Of a DNA stretch of 64,000 nt, positions 41,116 through 49,870 are shown in pieces (positions within the stretch are counted from its first letter, which is position 1; each line of letters starts with the position of its first letter). The position numbers and the translations under genes were made by a program. The notes under the pieces were generated by a model. It did no database searches and was not told the DNA's origin. It saw only the letters and a list, made by a program, of their open reading frames with translations. The stretch lies in the NCBI GenBank assembly GCA_910584405.1, contig CAJUAL010000002.1:1-64000 (forward strand), given 5' to 3'. The stretch is from an uncultured Vampirovibrio sp. (lineage in GTDB: Bacteria; Cyanobacteriota; Vampirovibrionia; Gastranaerophilales; Gastranaerophilaceae).

Positions 41116-42095
41116 TGAAGATTTTAGTAACCGGCGGTGCAGGATTTATCGGAAGTTGTTTTGTAAGACATATGCTTAGAAAACATCCTGATTATAAAAT
41201 TATAAACTTAGATGCGTTAACTTATTGCGGAAATCTTGAAAATTTAAATGATGTTAAGGATAATCCGAATTATACATTTGTTCATGGAAATATTTGTGAC
41301 AGAAATTTGGTAAGAGAATTAATATCAGAATGTGATTGTGTTGTAAACTTTGCAGCAGAATCTCATGTTGATAATTCGATTAAACATCCTGAAATTTTTG
41401 TAGAAACAAATGTTCAAGGAACTTTGAATTTGTTACAGGCAAGTAAAGAACTTGGTGTAGACAGATATTTACAGGTTTCAACCGATGAAGTCTACGGAAC
41501 TTTAGGTAAAACGGGTTATTTCTATGAAACAACACCTCTTGCTCCAAACAGCCCGTATTCTGCGTCTAAAGCAAGTGCGGATATGCTTGTTAGAGCATAT
41601 TTTGAAACTTATAAATTACCTGTTTTAAATACAAGATGTTCAAATAATTACGGGCCTTATCAGTATCCTGAAAAACTTATACCGTTCTTTATTTCACAAT
41701 TATTGAAAGGGGAAAAAGTTCCTGTGTATGGCGACGGGTTAAATGTTCGTGATTGGTTATATGTTTATGATCATTGTGAAGCTATTGATGTTGTTTTACA
41801 TAAAGGTCAAGTCGGTGGAGTGTATAATATCGGCGGACATAACGAAAAAACTAATATGGAAATTACTCATTTAATCCTTGATGCTATGGGTAAAGATGAA
41901 TCTTCAATTAAGTATGTTGAAGATAGATTAGGTCATGACAGACGTTATGCTATTTCTAACGATAAAATTACCTCTGAACTTGGTTGGAAACCGTCTTTAA
42001 CATTTGAAGAAGGTATAAAAATTACTATTGATTGGTATTTGAACAACCAAGATTGGATGAAAAATATCGAAAATAAGAAAGCGAGTCTTGTGTAA
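41115..42095 (+). CDS. rfbB: dTDP-glucose 4,6-dehydratase
   Basis: Second step of dTDP-L-rhamnose synthesis, NAD-dependent SDR enzyme. 326 residues. GGAGFIGS Rossmann motif at the N-terminus, STDEVYG with the catalytic Thr-Asp-Glu, YSASKASAD with the catalytic Tyr/Lys, then NNYGPYQYPEKLIPFF for dTDP binding. Good AGAGGAA before the ATG. Overlaps rfbC and rfbD by one base each, so translation is coupled. Confidence 0.95.
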   Translation: MKILVTGGAGFIGSCFVRHMLRKHPDYKIINLDALTYCGNLENLNDVKDNPNYTFVHGNICDRNLVRELISECDCVVNFAAESHVDNSIKHPEIFVETNVQGTLNLLQASKELGVDRYLQVSTDEVYGTLGKTGYFYETTPLAPNSPYSASKASADMLVRAYFETYKLPVLNTRCSNNYGPYQYPEKLIPFFISQLLKGEKVPVYGDGLNVRDWLYVYDHCEAIDVVLHKGQVGGVYNIGGHNEKTNMEITHLILDAMGKDESSIKYVEDRLGHDRRYAISNDKITSELGWKPSLTFEEGIKITIDWYLNNQDWMKNIENKKASLV

Positions 42096-42931
42096 TGAAA
42101 AAAGTTTTGGTAACAGGTGCAAACGGAATGCTCGGGCAAGACTTATGTCCGATATTGGAAGGTAACGGTTATTATGTTGTAAGAACTGATGTTGATACAA
42201 TGGATATTACAAATTTTGATAATGTAGAAGCTGTATTAAATTCTGAAGCTCCTGATATTGTTGTTCATTGTGCTGCGTATACAAATGTTGATAAGGCAGA
42301 AGAAGATTTAGAAACCGCAAGACTTATCAATGCAACAGGTACTGAAAATCTTGCAAAAGTATGCGGAGCAAATAATATAACTTTAGTTTACGTATCAACG
42401 GATTATGTATTTAATGGTGAAAATACAGTTCCTTATTTGCCGACAGATAAAGCCGATCCTGTAAATAATTACGGATTAACAAAGTGGGAAGGTGAAGAAG
42501 CTGTCAGAAAATATTGTGAAAAGTATTTTATTACCCGTACAAGTTGGTTATATGGAATTCACGGTCGAAACTTTGTTGAAACAATGATATCATTAGCTGA
42601 TAAACCTGAACTAAAGGTTGTAGATGACCAAACGGGGTGTCCTACATGGACTGTTGAACTGGCAAACGGTATTGTAAAACTTCTTGCAGCTGATAATTTC
42701 GGAACTTATCATGTCTGTGGTTCAGGAGTAACAACATGGTATGGATTTGCAAAAGAAATTTTTGAATTTGCCGGGTTAGATGTTAACCTTAAGCCTTGCG
42801 CAACAAATGAGTTTCCAAGGCCTGCCAAAAGACCGCATTACAGTGTTATGCAAAATGGCGGGATTTGCAGAGATTGGAAAGATGCGTTAAATGATTATAT
42901 GGAATTAAGAAAACAAGAGGTAACGGTATAA
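42095..42931 (+). CDS. rfbD: dTDP-4-dehydrorhamnose reductase
   Basis: Last step of dTDP-L-rhamnose synthesis, NADPH-dependent reduction. 278 residues. Motifs: VTGANGMLGQD for cofactor binding, VSTDYVFNG, NNYGLTKWEGE with catalytic Tyr and Lys, RTSWLYG and DDQTGCPTWT. Overlaps both neighbours by one base. Confidence 0.95.
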   Translation: MKKVLVTGANGMLGQDLCPILEGNGYYVVRTDVDTMDITNFDNVEAVLNSEAPDIVVHCAAYTNVDKAEEDLETARLINATGTENLAKVCGANNITLVYVSTDYVFNGENTVPYLPTDKADPVNNYGLTKWEGEEAVRKYCEKYFITRTSWLYGIHGRNFVETMISLADKPELKVVDDQTGCPTWTVELANGIVKLLAADNFGTYHVCGSGVTTWYGFAKEIFEFAGLDVNLKPCATNEFPRPAKRPHYSVMQNGGICRDWKDALNDYMELRKQEVTV

Positions 42932-43797
42932 TGAAAGGTATTGTATTAGCAGGCGGAAGCGGAACAAGATTATACCCGAGTACTATCGGTATCTCAAAGC
43001 AGTTACTGCCGATTTATGATAAACCTATGATTTATTATCCTATTTCAGTTTTGATGCTTGCAGGAATCCGTGAAATTTTAATCATTTCAACTCCTCAGGA
43101 TTTACCTAATTTTGAAAAATTACTGGGATCAGGTGAACAGTTCGGTTTGAAATTCTCTTATAAAGAACAGCCGAGTCCTGACGGGTTGGCTCAGGCATTT
43201 ATCTTGGGTGATGAGTTTATCGGTGATGATTCTGTTGCTTTAGTTTTAGGTGATAATATTTTTTACGGACCGGGATTTAGTGCAATGCTTAAAACTGCTG
43301 TGGAAAATGCTGAAAATAAGGGCGAAGCTACTGTTTTCGGTTATCATGTAAAAGATCCTGAAAGATTCGGGGTTGTTTCGTTTGATGAAAACGGTAAGGC
43401 TGTTACAATAGAAGAAAAACCTCAAAAACCTAAATCAAATTATGCTGTTACAGGTTTGTATTTTTATGATAACAGTGTGGTTGAATACGCGAAAAACTTA
43501 AAACCGTCTGCGCGCGGAGAATTGGAAATAACCGATTTGAACAGAATTTATCTTGAAAAAGGTAAACTGAATGTTGAACTGTTCGGACGCGGATTTGCGT
43601 GGTTAGATACCGGAACGCATAAATCTTTATTGCAGGCAGGGCAATATGTGGAAACAATAGAAGAAAATCAGGGAATTAAGATTGCTTGTCTTGAAGAAAT
43701 TGCTTATAGAATGGGCTTTATGTCAAAAGATGAGCTGGTTAAATATTCGGATTCTTATAAGAATAATGAATATTATTCGTATGTTAGAGGATTATAA
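42931..43797 (+). CDS. rfbA: Glucose-1-phosphate thymidylyltransferase
   Basis: First step of dTDP-L-rhamnose synthesis: dTTP + glucose-1-phosphate to dTDP-glucose. 288 residues, typical. GGSGTRLYPST with KQLLPIYDKPMIYYP, LGDNIFYG metal-binding segment, VTGLYFYDN and RGFAWLDTGTH. Completes a full rfbCBDA set, so the cell can make dTDP-L-rhamnose from this locus alone. AGAGG precedes the ATG. Confidence 0.95.
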   Translation: MKGIVLAGGSGTRLYPSTIGISKQLLPIYDKPMIYYPISVLMLAGIREILIISTPQDLPNFEKLLGSGEQFGLKFSYKEQPSPDGLAQAFILGDEFIGDDSVALVLGDNIFYGPGFSAMLKTAVENAENKGEATVFGYHVKDPERFGVVSFDENGKAVTIEEKPQKPKSNYAVTGLYFYDNSVVEYAKNLKPSARGELEITDLNRIYLEKGKLNVELFGRGFAWLDTGTHKSLLQAGQYVETIEENQGIKIACLEEIAYRMGFMSKDELVKYSDSYKNNEYYSYVRGL

Positions 43798-46344
43798 ATG
43801 GAAATGTTAAATAGCTTAAAAAAACTTTTTTATACACGTAGCGGAGAAAAGAAAAAATATAAAATTTTAGGTTTAACTGTTGTAAAAACGGATAAGGACT
43901 CAACCAGAAAAATGGTTAATGTTTTAGGAATAAAAATTTCTAAAAAACATAGAGCAAGAACACTAATTAATGCTAAAAATTTGAAGATAGTAAAAGAATC
44001 AAAACTTTTTGATTACGATTGGTATTGTGAACGCTATAACCGAGTAAAAAAGTCTAATATTAGCCCTTATGTTGATTATCTGAGATATGGATATTCAGGT
44101 GCTGTGAATCCCGGACCAATATTTAATTCAAAAGAGTACCTTTTGATGCATCCTGATGTTAAGGCTGCTAAAATTGACCCGTTAATCCATTATGAAATGT
44201 GGGGGTGGAAAGAAGGCAGGCGAGTTTCTTTAGCGGATAGAAAATCTCCGAATTTTCCTAAAGAGGCTAAATCAATTAATATAAGTTTTAGTGAAAGAAA
44301 ATCTTTTGATAAGCATAAGGTTTCTGTATTCGCGTCATATTCTGGAAACGGTAAAATTGAAGATTATGTGATTTTATTACTTAAAGGTTTAAAAGAAATA
44401 AGTGATTATGTTGTATTTGTTGCTGACAACCCGATATTACCAGAAGAAACTGATAAAATAAAAGATTTTTGTAATGTTTGTCAATTTAACAGGCATGAAG
44501 AATACGATTTTGGTTCTTATAAAAGAGGTTATTTGTATTTAAAAGATAATGGTATTTTAACAGAAGATGATGATTTGATATTTTTAAATGATTCAAATTA
44601 CGGACCGGTTTACCCGTTTAAGGAAGTTATTGATAATTTTGATGATAAAAAATGTGATTTCTATGGGTTATCTGTAAGCTCTGATCCTCAAAAACATTTA
44701 CAGAGTTTCTTTTATATATTTAAACCACAGGTTTATAATTCAAAACCTTTTGATAAGTTTATGCGTTCGGTGAAAAGAGAGATAAGTGCAGCTTGTGTTG
44801 TATATAATTATGAAATGACCTTTACGCAATATTTATCTGATGCTGGTTTTTCATACAGTTCGTATGTTCCCGAAGATAAGTTTAAGGCTGATGTGAAGCG
44901 CAGTGCTTATATTCCTACAAAATGGGGAAAAACATTATTAAAAAATTACAGATATCCGTTAGTTAAAATTAAAGCTATACAAGGCTCTACCGTTGAAAAA
45001 CCTGAAGATATTTTGGATTATGTTCGTCAGGAAAATGAAGAACTTTATAATCTGATATTGCCTCATATTGAGAAAAAACGGCAATCTGTAGTAAAAAGAC
45101 AATTTAAAAAAGTAAGTAAATATACGCTTCATGAAGAATACCAAAAATCTATTGAAAAAATAAAATTAAAAGTTCAAAGCGGAGAAAAAATAAAAGTTGT
45201 ATTTTTGGTAAATATGCTTAGTATGTTTCCTGCTGAAGCTTTGATGAATGAAATGTTAAAAGATGATTTATTTGACGTTCGTTTATTTGTTATTCCTGAT
45301 TTTCGTTTCGGGCATGATGAAGAAATTGAAATGGTAAATGAAACTTATAATACATTGAAAGAAAAGTATCCGTTTGTTAAATGTGCTGTTGATATAAAAA
45401 ATAATGAAATCGTCGAATACAATGATGTAATAACAGATGCCGATATTGTATGTTATCCGTCGCCATATGATGTTTCATATTCTTTGTATAATCCTTATTA
45501 TGCTGCTCAAAACGGTATTTTATCAATACATATTAACTATGGATTTTTTAGATCAAAATACGATAGGTTTATTTACAGCTTAGATAATTACAATAATTTT
45601 TGGAAAGTATTCTTAGAAACAGAATTAAATCTTGATGAATATCGAGAATATGGACAATGTCAGGGCAGCAATGCTGTAGTTACGGGATACTCAAAAATGG
45701 ACAGAATGAATAAATACTTGTCTGATGAAATAAAAAATGAAAGGAAGACAATTATTATAGCTCCTCATCATAGTGTTAAAGGCGGTCATAATGATACTTT
45801 AGCTTTATCAAATTTTGAAACTTATTCGGATTTATTTTTAGAACTTCCGAAATTATATCCGCAAATAGATTTTATATTCAGACCGCATCCTGTTTTATTT
45901 AAGTTTTTACGACATAAATCAAATTGGGGTGATGAAAGAGTTGATTCTTATTTAGAGAAAATGATGTCTAATAAAAATGTTGTATACAGTACCGAAGGTG
46001 ATTACTTGGAGACCTTTGTAAAATCTGACGGGATTATACAAGATTGCGGCTCATTTTTGGTTGAATATTTTTATACCAAAAAGCCTTGCTGCTATATGCT
46101 TAAAACACCTGATGATATAGAAACCAAATTTTCAGATTTGGGCAAAGAGTGTTTAAGAAATTGCTATATTGCTTATAAAAAAGAAGATATAATAAATTAT
46201 ATTGATGATGTAATTATAGACGGCAATGATACTAAAAAAGCTGCAAGAGAAGAATTTGCACAAAAAGAAGTGATGGTGAATTTCCCTAATGCAACTTTAA
46301 GTATTATAAATAATTTAAAAAATATTTTTGAGGAGAAATCGTAA
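43798..46344 (+). CDS. Two-domain glycan enzyme: rhamnan-synthesis RgpF-like + CDP-glycerol glycerophosphotransferase-like
   Basis: 848 residues. The first 60 residues hold a YKILGLTVV/VLGIKISKK motif like those on nearby glycosyltransferases. About 65-150 has a DYDWYCERYN / HPDVKAAKIDPLIHYEMWGWKEGR element. About 170-420 is an RgpF-type rhamnosyl domain (SVFASYSGNG, DFGSYKRGY, LNDSNYGPVYPF). About 480-840 is TagF-like (IIAPHHSVKG, DFIFRPHPVL, IIQDCGSFLVEYFYTKKP). This predicts transfer of rhamnose and glycerol phosphate by one polypeptide. Directly followed by tagD, which supplies CDP-glycerol. Confidence 0.82.
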   Translation: MEMLNSLKKLFYTRSGEKKKYKILGLTVVKTDKDSTRKMVNVLGIKISKKHRARTLINAKNLKIVKESKLFDYDWYCERYNRVKKSNISPYVDYLRYGYSGAVNPGPIFNSKEYLLMHPDVKAAKIDPLIHYEMWGWKEGRRVSLADRKSPNFPKEAKSINISFSERKSFDKHKVSVFASYSGNGKIEDYVILLLKGLKEISDYVVFVADNPILPEETDKIKDFCNVCQFNRHEEYDFGSYKRGYLYLKDNGILTEDDDLIFLNDSNYGPVYPFKEVIDNFDDKKCDFYGLSVSSDPQKHLQSFFYIFKPQVYNSKPFDKFMRSVKREISAACVVYNYEMTFTQYLSDAGFSYSSYVPEDKFKADVKRSAYIPTKWGKTLLKNYRYPLVKIKAIQGSTVEKPEDILDYVRQENEELYNLILPHIEKKRQSVVKRQFKKVSKYTLHEEYQKSIEKIKLKVQSGEKIKVVFLVNMLSMFPAEALMNEMLKDDLFDVRLFVIPDFRFGHDEEIEMVNETYNTLKEKYPFVKCAVDIKNNEIVEYNDVITDADIVCYPSPYDVSYSLYNPYYAAQNGILSIHINYGFFRSKYDRFIYSLDNYNNFWKVFLETELNLDEYREYGQCQGSNAVVTGYSKMDRMNKYLSDEIKNERKTIIIAPHHSVKGGHNDTLALSNFETYSDLFLELPKLYPQIDFIFRPHPVLFKFLRHKSNWGDERVDSYLEKMMSNKNVVYSTEGDYLETFVKSDGIIQDCGSFLVEYFYTKKPCCYMLKTPDDIETKFSDLGKECLRNCYIAYKKEDIINYIDDVIIDGNDTKKAAREEFAQKEVMVNFPNATLSIINNLKNIFEEKS

Positions 46345-46733
46345 TGAAAAAAGTTATAACATACGGCACATTTGATATATTACACTACGGACATATAAAT
46401 TTATTGCGCAGAGCAAGAGCATTGGGTGATTATTTAGTTGTAGTATTATCAAGTGATGAGTTTAATGCTTTAAAAAACAAAAAATCTTATTATACATACG
46501 AACAAAGAAAAATGATTTTAGAAGCTTGCAGATATGTGGATTTAGTTGTGCCTGAAAATACTTGGGAACAAAAAATCGATGATGTGAAAAAATACGACAT
46601 TGACGTATTTGTTATGGGAAATGACTGGGAAGGTAAGTTTGACTTTTTGAAGGATTATTGTGAAGTTGTTTATCTTCCGAGAACTGAAGGTATTTCAAGT
46701 ACTCAGGTTAAAGAATTTTTAAAATCTAATTAG
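46344..46733 (+). CDS. tagD: Glycerol-3-phosphate cytidylyltransferase
   Basis: Makes CDP-glycerol from CTP and glycerol-3-phosphate. 129 residues, the normal length. Nucleotidyltransferase motifs: TYGTFDILHYGHINLLRRA with HxGH, and the C-terminal RTEGISSTQVK. Overlaps the preceding gene by one base, and its product is the donor that gene's C-terminal domain needs. Known from teichoic acid and capsule pathways; here it sits in a probable diderm. Confidence 0.93.
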   Translation: MKKVITYGTFDILHYGHINLLRRARALGDYLVVVLSSDEFNALKNKKSYYTYEQRKMILEACRYVDLVVPENTWEQKIDDVKKYDIDVFVMGNDWEGKFDFLKDYCEVVYLPRTEGISSTQVKEFLKSN

Positions 46734-46757
46734 TATAAATAATGAAAGAGATAAATA

Positions 46758-48560
46758 ATGGTAGAAAAAGAAACCCTAAAAGATAAGATAAAAAAACTTT
46801 TAAATAACCAGCGTTTTATAAATAACTATAAACGTATGTGGCCGTATGTAAAACCTTTTTGGTTTAGGGCATTATGTTCAATGTTAATTTGTATTCCTAT
46901 CGGTTCATTGGATGCGGTTATTGCGTTAGCTTTAAAACCTTATATGGATATTGTAATGGTAGATAAAAGTATTCAATCTCCGTGGTATATTCCGCTTGGT
47001 ATTGTTGCTTTTACTTCAATTCAAGGTGGTTTAAAATATTTATCTTCATATCTGTCAACATGGGTTGGCGGAAGAATCACCAATGGTTTAAAACTTACAT
47101 TATTTAAGAAACTTTTAACTTTTGAAACTGCATTTTACGATAAACGTAAATCAGGAGATGTTGTATTTCAATTTAACAATCAGGCAGATAATGCTTGTGC
47201 AGGGTTATTGAACAATTTAAGCGTGTTTATGCAAAGAATATTCTCATCAATTTCTTTGGTATGCGTGCTATTTTATAACTCATGGCAGCTTGCTTTAATT
47301 GCGGTTGTAGTTCTTGGCTGTGCGTTTGCTCCTGTTGCAAGGTTACAAAAACGTATTAAAGATGTTATGAGTAAAGCTGTTGTTGCGGATGCTGCGATTA
47401 TTACCGAATATAATGAAGTTTTTGCAGGTAATAAAACGATAACTTCTTATAATTTACAACATCATGAAACAGAAAAATTCAAATGGATTTTAGGTAATAT
47501 TTTCAATCTGAAAATTAAAATGGTCCAAAAGACACAATGGTTATCGCCGATGATGCACGTTATAGTTTCAGTCGGTATTGCGGCAGCTATCGGCTACGGT
47601 TCTCATTTGATTATGACAAACCAAATCACAAGCGGTAATTTTGTATCATTTATCACAGCTTTAATCTTACTTTATACTCCGGTTAAAAATATCGGTAATA
47701 ACTTAAACTCTGTTCAATTCTCATTCTTTGCGATTGAGAGAATTTTTGATATGCTTGATACTCAGCCTAAAATTAAAGACAGAGAAAATGCTAAAGTTTT
47801 ATCAAGAGATTACAAAAAGATTGAAATTAAAGGGGTTAATTTTGAATACAACCCTAATGTTCCGATTTTGAAAAATATTAATCTTGATGTTCACAGAGGG
47901 GAAACCGTCGCATTTGTCGGAAATTCAGGCGGTGGAAAGTCTACAATCGTAAGCTTAATCCCTAGGTTTTATGATGTAAAATCAGGCGGTATCTTAATTG
48001 ACGGTATTGATTTAAGAGATTATACATTAGCGTCTTTAAGGCAGAATATTGCAGTAGTTTTTCAGGATAATTTCTTATTCTCGGGAACTATTAAAGAAAA
48101 TATAATGCTTGGTAATGAAAAAGCCAGTGAAGAGCAGCTTAATCAGGCAATAAAAATGGCGTATTTGGAAGATTTTATTTCAGAGTTAAAAGACGGATTA
48201 AATACCCAAATAGGTGAAAGAGGTATAAGACTTTCAGGCGGACAAAAACAGCGTGTAGCAATTGCCAGAGCCTTTTTGAAAGATGCTCCGATTATTATTT
48301 TAGACGAAGCTACAAGTGCTTTAGATAATAAAGCCGAAGCTATTGTGCAGAAAGCTATTGATAACTTAATGCAGGATAAGACGGTATTTGTAATTGCTCA
48401 CAGATTATCAACTATTCAAAATGCTGATAAGATTGTTGTTATAAATCAGGGTGAAATCGCTGAAATCGGCACTCACGAACAGTTATTGCAAATAGAAAAC
48501 GGAGCTTATCAAACACTTTACAATATGCAGTTTAAAAAACAGCAGGAAGTTAAAGCTTAA
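46758..48560 (+). CDS. ABC transporter, fused permease-ATPase (MsbA/lipid or glycan exporter type)
   Basis: 600 residues. Six-helix transmembrane domain (about 35-330), then a nucleotide-binding domain: Walker A GNSGGGKST, Q-loop VVFQDNFLFSGT, signature LSGGQKQRVAIARA, Walker B PIIILDEATSALD, His switch VIAHRLST. A half-transporter that works as a dimer; fits flipping of a lipid-linked glycan or lipid across the inner membrane. Last gene of the glycan operon, 24 bases after tagD; GAAAGAGA precedes the ATG. Confidence 0.88.
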   Translation: MVEKETLKDKIKKLLNNQRFINNYKRMWPYVKPFWFRALCSMLICIPIGSLDAVIALALKPYMDIVMVDKSIQSPWYIPLGIVAFTSIQGGLKYLSSYLSTWVGGRITNGLKLTLFKKLLTFETAFYDKRKSGDVVFQFNNQADNACAGLLNNLSVFMQRIFSSISLVCVLFYNSWQLALIAVVVLGCAFAPVARLQKRIKDVMSKAVVADAAIITEYNEVFAGNKTITSYNLQHHETEKFKWILGNIFNLKIKMVQKTQWLSPMMHVIVSVGIAAAIGYGSHLIMTNQITSGNFVSFITALILLYTPVKNIGNNLNSVQFSFFAIERIFDMLDTQPKIKDRENAKVLSRDYKKIEIKGVNFEYNPNVPILKNINLDVHRGETVAFVGNSGGGKSTIVSLIPRFYDVKSGGILIDGIDLRDYTLASLRQNIAVVFQDNFLFSGTIKENIMLGNEKASEEQLNQAIKMAYLEDFISELKDGLNTQIGERGIRLSGGQKQRVAIARAFLKDAPIIILDEATSALDNKAEAIVQKAIDNLMQDKTVFVIAHRLSTIQNADKIVVINQGEIAEIGTHEQLLQIENGAYQTLYNMQFKKQQEVKA

Positions 48561-48565
48561 TAAGC

Positions 48566-49075
48566 TTATTTCCATTCAGGGTAGTAATAAATTGTTATTA
48601 TATCGTCTGTTTTAATTTGTGCATGCCCGCCTTTAATTAAGTTTGTTAAAGACCCGACAAACGGAATAGGTGTTAATGCCCATTTTAGAGGATAAACCCA
48701 ATAACAGCGGTTTCTACCTGTTTTTATGTACTCATTTCTAATTTGTGAATTTTTTATTCCGGGGATTTCAAAACGGTTTAGTATAACCTCGTCAGGAAAT
48801 CCGTTCATTCCGCTGGTAATGATTGTTTCTATTGTTGCGTTAACGAGTGTTCCTTTTTCAAGAATTTTTGATTTATTAATAAAAACATCTTCAGTTATTT
48901 TAAATTGAAGTTTTTCCCCTTCATTAAGCGGAGTTTTTGTTGAAAAATCCTCTGTAATTGACATTTTTATCGGGACAAAGAATGTTGATTGATAGTTGTA
49001 GTCAAGTTCTTCTGCGTTTGCGATAGGGAAAAGCAGTGCACTTATAAGTAAAATAACTCCGATAAATTTATTCAT
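48566..49075 (-). CDS. Exported hypothetical protein
   Basis: 169 residues from ATG 49075, chosen for AAGGAAA 10 bases upstream and the signal peptide that begins there (ends FPIANA). The mature part is mostly beta (STFFVPIKMSITEDFST, LKQFKITEDVFINKS-like strands) and resembles the periplasmic/outer-membrane beta proteins that follow peptidase genes, but I do not know the family. It overlaps the upstream M48-like gene by 8 bases, so the two form an operon. Confidence 0.65.
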   Translation of the reverse strand: MNKFIGVILLISALLFPIANAEELDYNYQSTFFVPIKMSITEDFSTKTPLNEGEKLQFKITEDVFINKSKILEKGTLVNATIETIITSGMNGFPDEVILNRFEIPGIKNSQIRNEYIKTGRNRCYWVYPLKWALTPIPFVGSLTNLIKGGHAQIKTDDIITIYYYPEWK

Positions 49076-49760
49076 AGTCAATTTCCTTAGTTGATTTTGT
49101 TTCAATTTTTTCTTCTAATTTCTTTCTGTTATCAATAGAAGTTAATAAGAAATTTTGATAATACGGATTGTCTATAAATTCGTTATTTTCAAGATATTGC
49201 GGATATTTGAATGTTATGTATTCGTATATTCTTGCAAGTCTTTTGGATGTCAGATTGTGTCTTGAAAATTTGTCAAAACGTTTTTGCGGACAGGTTTTAT
49301 TTATGAAAACAATCAGTGCTAAAGGGTTATACCCTGAGTTAACCATATAATCTACAGCTCTTTTATCAGCTACAATTTCAAATTTTTTAGATCCCAGAGT
49401 AACTTGAGCACTATCAATAGTACCGCCCCATGCTCCGCTGTAGGATTTTATTACGGTAGAAATCTCGCGTGATAACATTGCTGCCAATTCATCATCAGTT
49501 TGTACTGATTGGTATAAGCCGTCATATATTACAATTTGTCTGTTTGTAATAGTTTTGTCTGCTGATAATGCTTTCTTTTTTGTTTTTTTGTTATATGTAA
49601 AAATAATTCGTTTATCAATTTTATTTTTATTTAAAATTGTTGTTCCTATACTATCTATTCTTGTTTGAATATTGTTTTCGTTTGTTAATATTGTATTTTC
49701 AATTGCCTTAACCGGCAAGCTTAAGGATGTAATTAATAATAAGGTTAATACTGCTCTCAT
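49068..49760 (-). CDS. M48-like exported protein lacking the HExxH histidines (pseudopeptidase)
   Basis: 230 residues from ATG 49760 (AGGAGG 5 bases upstream). Signal peptide to about 18. The region aligning with the active-site helix of the divergent M48 protease reads ELAAMLSREIST: the two His of HExxH are Arg98 and Thr102, only Glu99 remains. The downstream FEIVADKRAVDYMVNSGYNP still matches the ExxxD...GY-P segment of M48. So the fold is kept and zinc catalysis is lost. Divergent from the active relative at 49871; it might regulate or chaperone it. Confidence 0.72.
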   Translation of the reverse strand: MRAVLTLLLITSLSLPVKAIENTILTNENNIQTRIDSIGTTILNKNKIDKRIIFTYNKKTKKKALSADKTITNRQIVIYDGLYQSVQTDDELAAMLSREISTVIKSYSGAWGGTIDSAQVTLGSKKFEIVADKRAVDYMVNSGYNPLALIVFINKTCPQKRFDKFSRHNLTSKRLARIYEYITFKYPQYLENNEFIDNPYYQNFLLTSIDNRKKLEEKIETKSTKEIDYE

Positions 49761-49829
49761 ATATCCTCCTGTTAGTGAAAGTATAACATATATTATCCGA
49801 TTGGAGAATATACAATATTGCAAATAATT

Positions 49830-49845
49830 TTGTATTCGGATACAA
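49830..49845. promoter_or_regulatory. Inverted repeat between the divergent M48-type genes
   Basis: TTGTAT-tcgg-ATACAA, a perfect 6-bp-arm repeat 26 bases before the protease start codon, in the 110-bp divergent region. Confidence 0.4.
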
Positions 49846-49870
49846 TAAAATAAAGCGAGGTGGAAATATT

